DNA of 64,000 bases from Ruegeria intermedia (GTDB taxonomy: Bacteria; Pseudomonadota; Alphaproteobacteria; Rhodobacterales; Rhodobacteraceae): the NCBI RefSeq assembly GCF_900129345.1, contig NZ_FQVK01000001.1, positions 1-64,000 of the forward strand, given 5' to 3'. The notes under the pieces are model-generated. The model saw only the letters and a list, made by a program, of their open reading frames with translations. It was not told the DNA's origin and did no database searches. Both the position numbers and the translations under genes were made by a program. Of the stretch, positions 57,732 to 64,000 are shown one piece after another; positions within the stretch are counted from its first letter, which is position 1; every line of letters starts with the position of its first letter.

Positions 57732-58402
57732 GGGGTCAGACCCATCTGCCAGAAATTCACCTCGAGCTCGGTCGCGGTGCGGAAGGTCTGGCACAGGCGA
57801 TCCCAACGCGGTGTGGTACGAAAATCCGCCCCGAGTCGCCTTGTTAGAGCCGAATCCAGCAGTTCACCCACAGCCTGACAGGCTTCCTGATATTCACTGC
57901 TGGAATAGGCGTTGATCCAATCGCGATAGGTGTCCGAGGTGGCCTCGGCCGCCAGCCGGGTGCCGATCTCGCCATATCCCATCACGCAGGGCGCCAGCGC
58001 CGCCAGCAGATCCAGCAGATCACCGCTGTAGCCCGCCTCGAGCACATAGCGGGTATAGGCCAGGTTCTCGGGTCGTTCGGGGGTGGCGAACAGCTCGTCC
58101 TGGCTGATGCCCGCGGCCTCGCAGATGCCGATATGCAACTGCATCTCTTCGCTGATCAGCCCGTTCACCGTGCGCGACGCGGCCAGCATCTCGGCATGGG
58201 TTTCCGATTTCACCACCGCCAGCGCCCAGGCGCGCGAGAAATGGATCAGAAACACATAGTCCTGCCGAAGGTAATGCAGAAACGCCGCGCGCGGCAGGGT
58301 GCCGTCCTTCAGCCCCTCGACAAAGGCGTGGCGGGTATAGTCCCGCCACGGCCCCTGCGCCGCGTCGCGCATCAGTGCGAAGGCTTTGCCATAGCCGTTC
58401 AT
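57728..58402 (-). CDS. tenA: Aminopyrimidine aminohydrolase TenA
   Basis: This 224-residue all-helical enzyme hydrolyses aminopyrimidine from degraded thiamine to HMP, or has thiaminase II activity. The nucleophile is Cys139 in LAPCVMGYGEIG, as in TenA proteins of the Cys class. It sits between the binding protein and ATPase genes, matching thiamine-salvage operons. Confidence 0.9.
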   Translation of the reverse strand: MNGYGKAFALMRDAAQGPWRDYTRHAFVEGLKDGTLPRAAFLHYLRQDYVFLIHFSRAWALAVVKSETHAEMLAASRTVNGLISEEMQLHIGICEAAGISQDELFATPERPENLAYTRYVLEAGYSGDLLDLLAALAPCVMGYGEIGTRLAAEATSDTYRDWINAYSSSEYQEACQAVGELLDSALTRRLGADFRTTPRWDRLCQTFRTATELEVNFWQMGLTP

Positions 58403-59334
58403 TGCGCCGTCACGTCGATGGTGATGGCGCTGACCGGGTTGATGCTGTCGATCATGCCCGAGTCTTTCAGGAAGGCCTCGAACCGGGCATAGCGGCCGGC
58501 ATCGAACCCCGCGGGACGCAGCGCGAAACGCGGCAGGGTATCGACCCAGGCGCGGGCGTTCAGTTCATCCTGCAGCTCGGGCGAGGTGGCGGCGAAGATC
58601 TCCCAGCTTTTTTCCGGGTTGTTCACGATGAACTGCGTGGCCTTCTCGGTGGCGGCCAGGAAGCGGGCGATCTTGTCCTTGTCCATCGTCTCGGGGTTGG
58701 CGACATAGATCAGCTCGTCATAGGGCGGCACGCCTTCTTCCTCGATGTAGAAGCAGCGGCCCGGAACGCCCTCGATATCCATCTGGTTCAGCTCGAAATT
58801 GCGGAAGGCACCGATCACGGCATCCACCTGCCCGGTCATCAGCGACGGTGACAGCGAGAAGTTGACGTTGATCATCTCGATATCGTCCAGCGACACGCCA
58901 TGCGCATTCAGCATCGCGGTCAGGATCGCCTCTTCGACGCCGGCGACCGAAAAGCCGATCTTCTTGCCCTTGAGGTCGGCCAGCGTCTTGATCGGGCCAT
59001 CCTCTAGCACCAGAAGGCAGTTCAGGGGCGTGGCGACCAGCGTGCCGACCCGTTTCAGCGGCAGGCCTTCGTGGATCTGCAGATGCAGCTGCGGCTGGTA
59101 GGACACGGCCAGATCGGCCTGACCGGCGGCCACAAGGCGCGGCGGGGCCGACGGGTCGGCGGGCGGGACGATTTCGACCTCAAGCCCTTGTTCGGCGAAA
59201 TAGCCGTTTTCCTGCGCCACGATGATCGGCCCGTGGTCGGGGTTCACGAACCAGTCCAGCAGGACGGTCATCTTGTCCTGCGCCCAGGCGGGCGCGGCGG
59301 CCAGCAGGGCAATGGCGGTGATCAGCTTCTTCAT
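58399..59334 (-). CDS. thiY: HMP/thiamine-precursor ABC substrate-binding protein (NMT1/THI5-like)
   Basis: This 311-residue protein has a signal peptide (MKKLITAIALLAAAPAWA). The first mature region WFVNPDHGPIIVAQENGYFAEQG (quoted here up to its first 20 residues) matches the NMT1/THI5-like fold that binds pyrimidine precursors. The stop overlaps tenA by 4 bp. The ATG at 59334 is supported by the signal peptide; the upstream frame is the thiF intergenic region. Confidence 0.85.
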   Translation of the reverse strand: MKKLITAIALLAAAPAWAQDKMTVLLDWFVNPDHGPIIVAQENGYFAEQGLEVEIVPPADPSAPPRLVAAGQADLAVSYQPQLHLQIHEGLPLKRVGTLVATPLNCLLVLEDGPIKTLADLKGKKIGFSVAGVEEAILTAMLNAHGVSLDDIEMINVNFSLSPSLMTGQVDAVIGAFRNFELNQMDIEGVPGRCFYIEEEGVPPYDELIYVANPETMDKDKIARFLAATEKATQFIVNNPEKSWEIFAATSPELQDELNARAWVDTLPRFALRPAGFDAGRYARFEAFLKDSGMIDSINPVSAITIDVTAQ

Positions 59335-59354
59335 GGTTTGCGTTTCCTTTTGCT

Positions 59355-60317
59355 TCACGACGTTGCGGCGGCGACCAGAACGATCCGGCCGCGCCAATGG
59401 GGGTGGAGTTCCTCGGCCGCGCGCCAGGCGCGTAGCCCGGTGGCACAGCAAAGAGCCAGCGTTTTGCCCTTGTTAGGGTCTGTTCTCAGTGCCTCGACCG
59501 TCATTCGGCGGGCGTCGGGGTGGATCGGCTGGACGGCTTCATCGACGCTGCGCAGATCGACGATCAGGTCATCGGCAGCCAGTTGCGACGGGGCGACAAA
59601 GGGGAAATGCCTGTCCGGATCCGGCGCGGTGTCAAAGCGGAAACCGCTGCTGGTGCAAGTTCGCCCGTCCACCTGCACCATCTGGCCCAGCGGCGAGGGA
59701 TCGAGGCCCAGGATCACGCCCAGCGCCATCTGCCCCTGCATCGCGCCGATCATTGCCACGACCGGACCCAGAACGCCCGAAGTGGCGCAACTGGCCCCGC
59801 TGTCGGGCGCGTCGGGGAACACCGCGCGCAGGGACGGCGCGCCGCCGCAGAACCCGCCGACATAGCCCGACAGGCCCAGCACCGATGCGCTGATCAGCGG
59901 CTTGCCCTGCGCCAGGCAGGTATCCGACAACGTATAGCTGGCCGCGTAGCTGTCGGCGCAATCCAGAACCAGGTCGGCCTCGGCCACCAGATCGGCGGCA
60001 TTTGCTGGTGTTAGAGTCTGATTCTGCGCCTCAACGGTGATCTCACTGTTCAGCGCCCGGCAGCGTTCGGTGGCGGCTTCGGCCTTGGGGCGGCCGCAAT
60101 CGGCCTCGGCAAACAGCGTCTGACGGTGCAGGTTCGACAGGTCCACCGTATCGGGATCGACGATGGTCAGACGCCCAACCCCGGCCCCGGCCAGCAGCGG
60201 CAGCACGGGCGCGGCCAGCCCCCCGGCGCCGACCACCAGAACCCGCGCGCGGGCAAGGCGGTTCTGCCCCTCGACCCCGACCTCGGGCAGGATCACCTGG
60301 CGGGCGTAGCGGCTCAT
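59355..60317 (-). CDS. thiF: ThiF-family adenylyltransferase fused to a rhodanese-like domain
   Basis: This 320-residue protein adenylates the C-terminus of ThiS so that sulfur can be added. The ATP-binding part has VLVVGAGGLAAPVLPLLAGAG and the adenylation site DLSNLHRQTLF (about 59-69). The C-terminal 90 residues look like a rhodanese domain, with DLIVDLRSVDEA and ALCCATGLRAWRAA, where one of the two Cys could carry persulfide sulfur. Fusion of the two activities in one chain is seen in MoeB/ThiF relatives. It lacks the CxxC pairs I would expect for zinc, though this needs alignment. Confidence 0.82.
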   Translation of the reverse strand: MSRYARQVILPEVGVEGQNRLARARVLVVGAGGLAAPVLPLLAGAGVGRLTIVDPDTVDLSNLHRQTLFAEADCGRPKAEAATERCRALNSEITVEAQNQTLTPANAADLVAEADLVLDCADSYAASYTLSDTCLAQGKPLISASVLGLSGYVGGFCGGAPSLRAVFPDAPDSGASCATSGVLGPVVAMIGAMQGQMALGVILGLDPSPLGQMVQVDGRTCTSSGFRFDTAPDPDRHFPFVAPSQLAADDLIVDLRSVDEAVQPIHPDARRMTVEALRTDPNKGKTLALCCATGLRAWRAAEELHPHWRGRIVLVAAATS

Positions 60318-60910
60318 CGCGAGACCTCGATCCACTGCCGCACCCGCGCTTCGGGGTCGGGATTCAGGGTGATGTCGGTGACGACCGAGACGATGTCGGC
60401 CCCGGCCTGAAACACGCCCGGCGCGCGCTCGACGCTCATGCCGCCGATGCCGACCAGCGGGATGTCACCCACGCGCCGTTTCCACTCGGTCACGCGCGGC
60501 AGGCCCTGTTGGTGCCATTTCATCTTTTTCAGGATGGTCGGATAGACCGGCCCCAGCGCCACATAGTCCGGATCCATCGACAGCACGCGTTCAAGCTCGT
60601 CATCGTCATGGGTGGACACGCCCAGTTTCAGCCCGGCCTTTCGGATGGCGGGCAGATCGGCGTCGTCCAGATCCTCCTGCCCCAGATGAATCCAGTCACA
60701 GCCCGCGTCGATGGCGGCCTGCCAATAGTCGTTCACCACCAGCACCGCGCCGTGGTCCCGACACAGGGCCAGCGCGGCGGCGATTTCCGCGCGCACCACC
60801 GCGTCGGGCTGATCCTTGATGCGCAGTTGCACCAGCCTCGCGCCCAAGGGCAGCATACGCCGCAGCCAGTCGGTGTGATCGAAGATCGGATAGAAGCGGT
60901 CGAGCGTCAT
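60314..60910 (-). CDS. thiE: Thiamine phosphate synthase
   Basis: This 198-residue TIM-barrel enzyme joins HMP-pyrophosphate and thiazole phosphate. [10 protein letters not shown] and ALGPVYPT are typical of ThiE. Overlaps with thiF and thiG (4 bp each) show translational coupling. Confidence 0.88.
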   Translation of the reverse strand: MTLDRFYPIFDHTDWLRRMLPLGARLVQLRIKDQPDAVVRAEIAAALALCRDHGAVLVVNDYWQAAIDAGCDWIHLGQEDLDDADLPAIRKAGLKLGVSTHDDDELERVLSMDPDYVALGPVYPTILKKMKWHQQGLPRVTEWKRRVGDIPLVGIGGMSVERAPGVFQAGADIVSVVTDITLNPDPEARVRQWIEVSR

Positions 60911-61677
60911 GACAAAAAGGCCTTTCCGATCACCGGGGTCGAGGGTTCGGCCATGTCGCGCGGCTCGATCGGGTCGGCCTGATGCGCCAATTGCCCGGCC
61001 TGCACCGCCTGCGCCATGGCCCGCGCCATTGCCACCGGGTCGCCTGCGCGGGCAACGGCGGTGTTCAGCAGCACCGCGTCATAGCCCAGCTCCATCGCGT
61101 GGGCGGCGTGGCTGGGCAGACCGATGCCCGCATCCACGACCAACGGCACGTCGGGAAACTCGGCCCGCATGGCGCGCAGGGCGTATTCGTTGTTCAGGCC
61201 CCGCCCGGACCCGATCGGCGCGCCCCAGGGCATCAGCACCTGACACCCGGCGGCCAGCAGACGCTCGGCCACGATCAGGTCTTCTGTGGTGTAGGGGAAC
61301 ACCTGGAACCCCTCGTCGGTCAGAATGCGCGCGGCCTCGACCAGTTGGAACACGTCGGGTTGCAGGCTGTCGGTATGGCCGATCAGTTCCAGCTTGATCC
61401 ACGGCGTGTCGAACACCTCTCGTGCCATGTGGGCGGTGGTGACGGCCTCTTTGACGGTGTGACAGCCGGCGGTGTTGGGCAGGATCAGCACGCCCAGATC
61501 GCGGATCATCGACCAGAAGGCCTGCCCTGCCCCACCGGCGCCCTCGCGCCGCAGCGAGACGGTGGCGACACCCGCGCCGCTGGCCCGGAACGCCTGTTCC
61601 AGGATCGCCGGGCTGGGATATTGCGCGGTGCCCAGCATCAAAGGGTTGGGCAGTTCGGTGCCGTAAAACCTTTTCAT
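60907..61677 (-). CDS. thiG: Thiazole synthase
   Basis: This 256-residue enzyme makes the thiazole ring from DXP, ThiS thiocarboxylate and dehydroglycine. The Schiff-base Lys95 is in WIKLELIG, and [12 protein letters not shown] and [19 protein letters not shown] bind phosphate. The start two bases after the thiS stop (MKRFYGTEL) fits the family. Confidence 0.92.
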   Translation of the reverse strand: MKRFYGTELPNPLMLGTAQYPSPAILEQAFRASGAGVATVSLRREGAGGAGQAFWSMIRDLGVLILPNTAGCHTVKEAVTTAHMAREVFDTPWIKLELIGHTDSLQPDVFQLVEAARILTDEGFQVFPYTTEDLIVAERLLAAGCQVLMPWGAPIGSGRGLNNEYALRAMRAEFPDVPLVVDAGIGLPSHAAHAMELGYDAVLLNTAVARAGDPVAMARAMAQAVQAGQLAHQADPIEPRDMAEPSTPVIGKAFLS

Positions 61678-61679
61678 CC

Positions 61680-61874
61680 TCAGCCCCCCTGCATCGGTGC
61701 GACGACCTCGACCCGGTCGCCCTCGGCCAGTTTGTGCGCGATGCGTAGGCTGGAGGGCACGAATTCCTCGTTCACCGCGGTGGCGACGCGGCCGGAAAAG
61801 CCGCATTCGGCCAGCAAGTCGCCAAGGGTTTCGGCGCGCACCTCGCGCGGCTCGCCATTAAGCACGATCTTCAT
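61680..61874 (-). CDS. thiS: Sulfur carrier protein ThiS
   Basis: This 64-residue ubiquitin-fold protein ends in Gly-Gly (APMQGG), the site of adenylation by ThiF and thiocarboxylation. The ATG at 61874 gives the usual length; the open frame upstream is inside thiO. Overlap with thiO is 17 bp. Confidence 0.93.
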   Translation of the reverse strand: MKIVLNGEPREVRAETLGDLLAECGFSGRVATAVNEEFVPSSLRIAHKLAEGDRVEVVAPMQGG

Positions 61875-62844
61875 CGACCATCTCCGAATGTGTGTTCTCG
61901 AGCGCCAGATCGGCCACGCCCTTGGCCAGCGCCGGGGCCAGCAGATAGCCGTGACGAAAGAGGCCATTGGCATAGATCGTCCGCCCTAGGCGACGGATGC
62001 GCGGCAGGTTGTCGGGAAAGGCCGGGCGCAGATCGACGCCGATCTCCAGCACCTCGGCCTCGCCGAAGGCCGGGTTCAGCGCATAGGCCGCGCTGAGCAG
62101 TTCCAGCATCGAGCGCGCAGTGATCCGGCTGCTGTCCTCGGATTCGATCATCGTGGCGCCCAGCATGTAGATGCCCTCGCCTCGCGGCACCACATAGAGC
62201 GGCATCCGGGGATGCAGCAGCCGCACGGGCCGGGACAGCGTCACGTCGGGGCAGCGGATCACCAGCATTTCCCCCTTCACGCCGCGCAGGTCGTGCAGGA
62301 TGTCGCGCGCGTGCAGGCCCCGGCAGTCGATGGCGTTGTCCAGCCGCGACGGAGCCAGCTTGCGGTGGAATTCGACCCCCTTGTCCTGCAAGCCGCGATA
62401 CAGGTCCTGCAGCGCGCGGCGGGGGTCCAGGTGGGCCTCGTCGGTGAAGAACAGGCCTTGGGAAAACCCGTGCAGATCAGGTTCTAATTCAGCGATTTTC
62501 GCTTGATCGACCTGCGTGAACCCCTCGGTCCGGCGGGCAAAGCGGCGCAGGTCGGGCAGGTCGCGCGTGTTGGCCACGACCAGCGTTCCCTGCCGCGCGA
62601 CCGGGGTGCGGGCCGCCCACCAGTCGATCGCCTGCTGGCCCAGCCTCAGCACAGGTTCCTCGGCGTTTTCGTATTCGCACCACGGCGCCAGCATGCCGCC
62701 CGCCCACCAGGAACAGCCATGCGGACCGGGAGGCCCGGCGGGATCAAACACCTGTACCCGCGCGCCCCGCGCGACCAGTTCCGAGGCCACGGCCAGACCG
62801 GCAACACCGGCGCCTATGACCGACCAGACCGTCACGCCGGCCAT
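61858..62844 (-). CDS. thiO: Glycine oxidase ThiO (FAD-dependent)
   Basis: This 328-residue amino acid oxidase should convert glycine to the imine used by ThiG. The N-terminal FAD site is GAGVAGLAVASELVARGARV (11-30), and VVPRGEGIYMLGATMIES is a DAO-family signature, given by position. It overlaps thiD by 13 bp. Confidence 0.9.
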   Translation of the reverse strand: MAGVTVWSVIGAGVAGLAVASELVARGARVQVFDPAGPPGPHGCSWWAGGMLAPWCEYENAEEPVLRLGQQAIDWWAARTPVARQGTLVVANTRDLPDLRRFARRTEGFTQVDQAKIAELEPDLHGFSQGLFFTDEAHLDPRRALQDLYRGLQDKGVEFHRKLAPSRLDNAIDCRGLHARDILHDLRGVKGEMLVIRCPDVTLSRPVRLLHPRMPLYVVPRGEGIYMLGATMIESEDSSRITARSMLELLSAAYALNPAFGEAEVLEIGVDLRPAFPDNLPRIRRLGRTIYANGLFRHGYLLAPALAKGVADLALENTHSEMVDEDRA

Positions 62845-63635
62845 ACCCGGTGGAAATGATGCACCGGCCCGTGGCCCGAGCCGACCTGCAACTCGTCCGC
62901 GCGGGTGATCGCGCCTTGCAGGTAGTCATGCGCCTGCGCCACCGCATCGACAAGCGACAGCCCCTTGGCCAGACCGGCCGCGACGGCCGAGGACAGGGTG
63001 CATCCGGTGCCGTGGGTATTGCGCGTGTCCTGACGGGGCGCGGTGAATTCACCGATGATGCCGTTCCGGTCGATCAGCAGATCGTGGCAGGTATCGCCCT
63101 TGCCGTGCCCGCCTTTCATCAGGACAGCCCCAGCCCCCAGGGAGCACAGATCGTGGCCCTGCGCGACCATTTCCTCGGGCGTTTCGGCGACCAGCCGGTC
63201 CAGCAGACAGGCGGCCTCGGGCAGGTTCGGGGTCAGGACGGTGGCGCGGGGCAGCAGCACTTCGCGCAACGTCTGCACCGCCTCGCGCGCCAGCAGGGCA
63301 TCGCCCGATTTGGCGATCATCACAGGGTCCAGCACGATTGGGCCTGCAAAGCCGGACAGGCCGTCGGCGACGGTCTGGATGATCTCGGGCGTGGCCAGCA
63401 TGCCGATCTTGACCGCGCGCACGTCCAGATCGGACAGAACCGCATCGATCTGCGCGGCGATCACGTCCAGCGGAATGCCATGCACGGCGGTGACGGCCTG
63501 CGTGTTCTGCGCCGTGACGGCGGTGATGACACTGGCACCGAACACACCCAACGCCGACATCGCCTTGAGATCGGCCTGAATGCCAGCCCCTCCGCCGCTG
63601 TCGGATCCTGCGATTGTCAAAGCGATAGATGCCAT
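62832..63635 (-). CDS. thiD: Hydroxymethylpyrimidine (phospho)kinase
   Basis: This 267-residue ribokinase-fold enzyme phosphorylates HMP and HMP phosphate. GSDSGGGAGIQAD (10-22) binds HMP and NTHGTGCTLSSAVAA is the anion-hole/catalytic motif. It is first in the thi operon, 60 bp after the riboswitch. The ATG at 63635 has GGTGGC upstream; the 17-codon extension starts within the leader and is unlikely. Confidence 0.93.
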   Translation of the reverse strand: MASIALTIAGSDSGGGAGIQADLKAMSALGVFGASVITAVTAQNTQAVTAVHGIPLDVIAAQIDAVLSDLDVRAVKIGMLATPEIIQTVADGLSGFAGPIVLDPVMIAKSGDALLAREAVQTLREVLLPRATVLTPNLPEAACLLDRLVAETPEEMVAQGHDLCSLGAGAVLMKGGHGKGDTCHDLLIDRNGIIGEFTAPRQDTRNTHGTGCTLSSAVAAGLAKGLSLVDAVAQAHDYLQGAITRADELQVGSGHGPVHHFHRVWPA

Positions 63636-63689
63636 GCCACCCCCATTTGTCGTCAGGGGCAATTCCGGCATGGAAAACGTCTGCATGTT

Positions 63690-63785
63690 TTAGACCGTTC
63701 CCTCCGCCGGTATTGCCCGGATCAGGTTCGATGGGTTGACGCGCGCGCCTCTCAGCCCCGGGCAAGGGGCACCCCAACGGTTGGC
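63690..63785 (-). promoter_or_regulatory. TPP riboswitch controlling the thi operon
   Basis: On the minus strand the leader contains GGGGTGCC, the conserved GGCTGAGA, then ACCCATCGAACCTGATCCGG and AATACCGGCGGAGGGAAC, the two hallmark arms of the thiamine pyrophosphate (THI element) aptamer. It lies immediately upstream of thiD. TPP binding should lower expression, probably by hiding the thiD start. No clear terminator follows within the leader. Confidence 0.95.
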
Positions 63786-63861
63786 GCGGACATTCTCAAG
63801 GCTGAGGCCGAGAATCAAGGGCCAATTCCGCGCAGTTTCCGACCAAACTGGACTCAGAAAC

Positions 63862-63889
63862 AAAAAAGGCCGGCGGTGTTCCGCCGGCC
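63862..63889 (-). terminator. Rho-independent terminator after dnaJ
   Basis: A 9-bp stem GGCCGGCGG/CCGCCGGCC with a TGTT loop (63868-63889) is followed on the minus strand by six T residues. It lies about 24 bp after the dnaJ stop and separates it from the thi promoter. Confidence 0.85.
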
Positions 63890-63912
63890 CCTGGCTGTCT
63901 GAAACGCCGGGA

Positions 63913-64000
63913 TCAACCCTGCATCCGCTCCCAGAAGGATCTGACGGACGAGAAAAAGCTCTTGGATTCCGGGTGGTTGTCTTCGCCCAGCTCGTCGAAC
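63913..64000 (-). CDS. dnaJ: Chaperone DnaJ, C-terminal fragment (gene enters from the right)
   Basis: The last 28 residues read FDELGEDNHPESKSFF and then SSVRSFWERMQG before TGA at 63915-63913. The S-P/E-x-SKSFF-x-(V/I)-(K/R)-x-FF/W pattern is the known C-terminus of DnaJ. Only the end is in view. Confidence 0.75.
   Translation of the reverse strand, partial: FDELGEDNHPESKSFFSSVRSFWERMQG

Overview
The window appears to come from an alphaproteobacterium, most likely a Rhodobacterales (roseobacter-type) chromosome. The evidence is GC-rich codon use, a DUF2794 protein, an LpcC-like LPS core glycosyltransferase, a liv-type ABC operon with acyl-CoA ligases, and the gene content around secA, argJ and the thi operon. 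This placement is inferred from gene content, not from a database search.

Positions 1-19,407 are accessory DNA next to a tRNA-Arg(CCT) gene (19408-19481, minus strand). I read it as two Tn7-like transposons inserted one after the other at the same tRNA site. The younger element spans 4117-19384 (15,268 bp). It has 17-bp perfect terminal inverted repeats and is flanked by a 5-bp direct repeat GCAAC (4112-4116 and 19385-19389). It carries tnsC, tnsB and tnsA at the left end. Its cargo is a zinc-ribbon membrane protein, a DNA methyltransferase overlapping a PD-(D/E)XK nuclease, and a DUF262/DUF1524 (GmrSD-like) gene. At the right end, beside the tRNA, sit a TniQ-family protein and a convergent Lon-like AAA+ ATPase. 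The older element ends at 4114 and continues left beyond the window. Its visible part is the 3' end of a type I restriction hsdR, then a second tniQ plus AAA+ pair about 90-94 percent identical to the first. A 94-residue ORF is read divergently from both tniQ copies.

Positions 19,408-32,344 are core genome: the tRNA, a LacI-type regulator, a YcaQ/AlkX-like protein, FAH hydrolase, a PLP decarboxylase overlapping an HpaI-type aldolase, a DUF3095 protein with cyclase-like motifs, an MFS transporter, an LpcC-like glycosyltransferase, asd, and a large RTX/serralysin metalloprotease.

Positions 32,611-47,332 hold a beta-carbonic anhydrase, a small unknown protein, an M17 aminopeptidase overlapping an NlpC/P60 hydrolase, DUF2794, an iron-type ABC permease, and a nine-gene minus-strand operon. 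That operon is acyl-CoA synthetase, livG, livH, two small envelope proteins, livM, a substrate-binding protein, livF and a phenylacetate-CoA-ligase-like gene, and looks built to import and activate an organic acid.

Positions 47,476-64,000 hold a Nudix hydrolase, argJ, a parvulin-type PPIase, secA, two envelope proteins, radC, and a complete minus-strand thiamine operon behind a TPP riboswitch (thiD-thiO-thiS-thiG-thiE-thiF, then ABC binding protein, tenA, ATPase and permease). The window ends in the 3' end of dnaJ.
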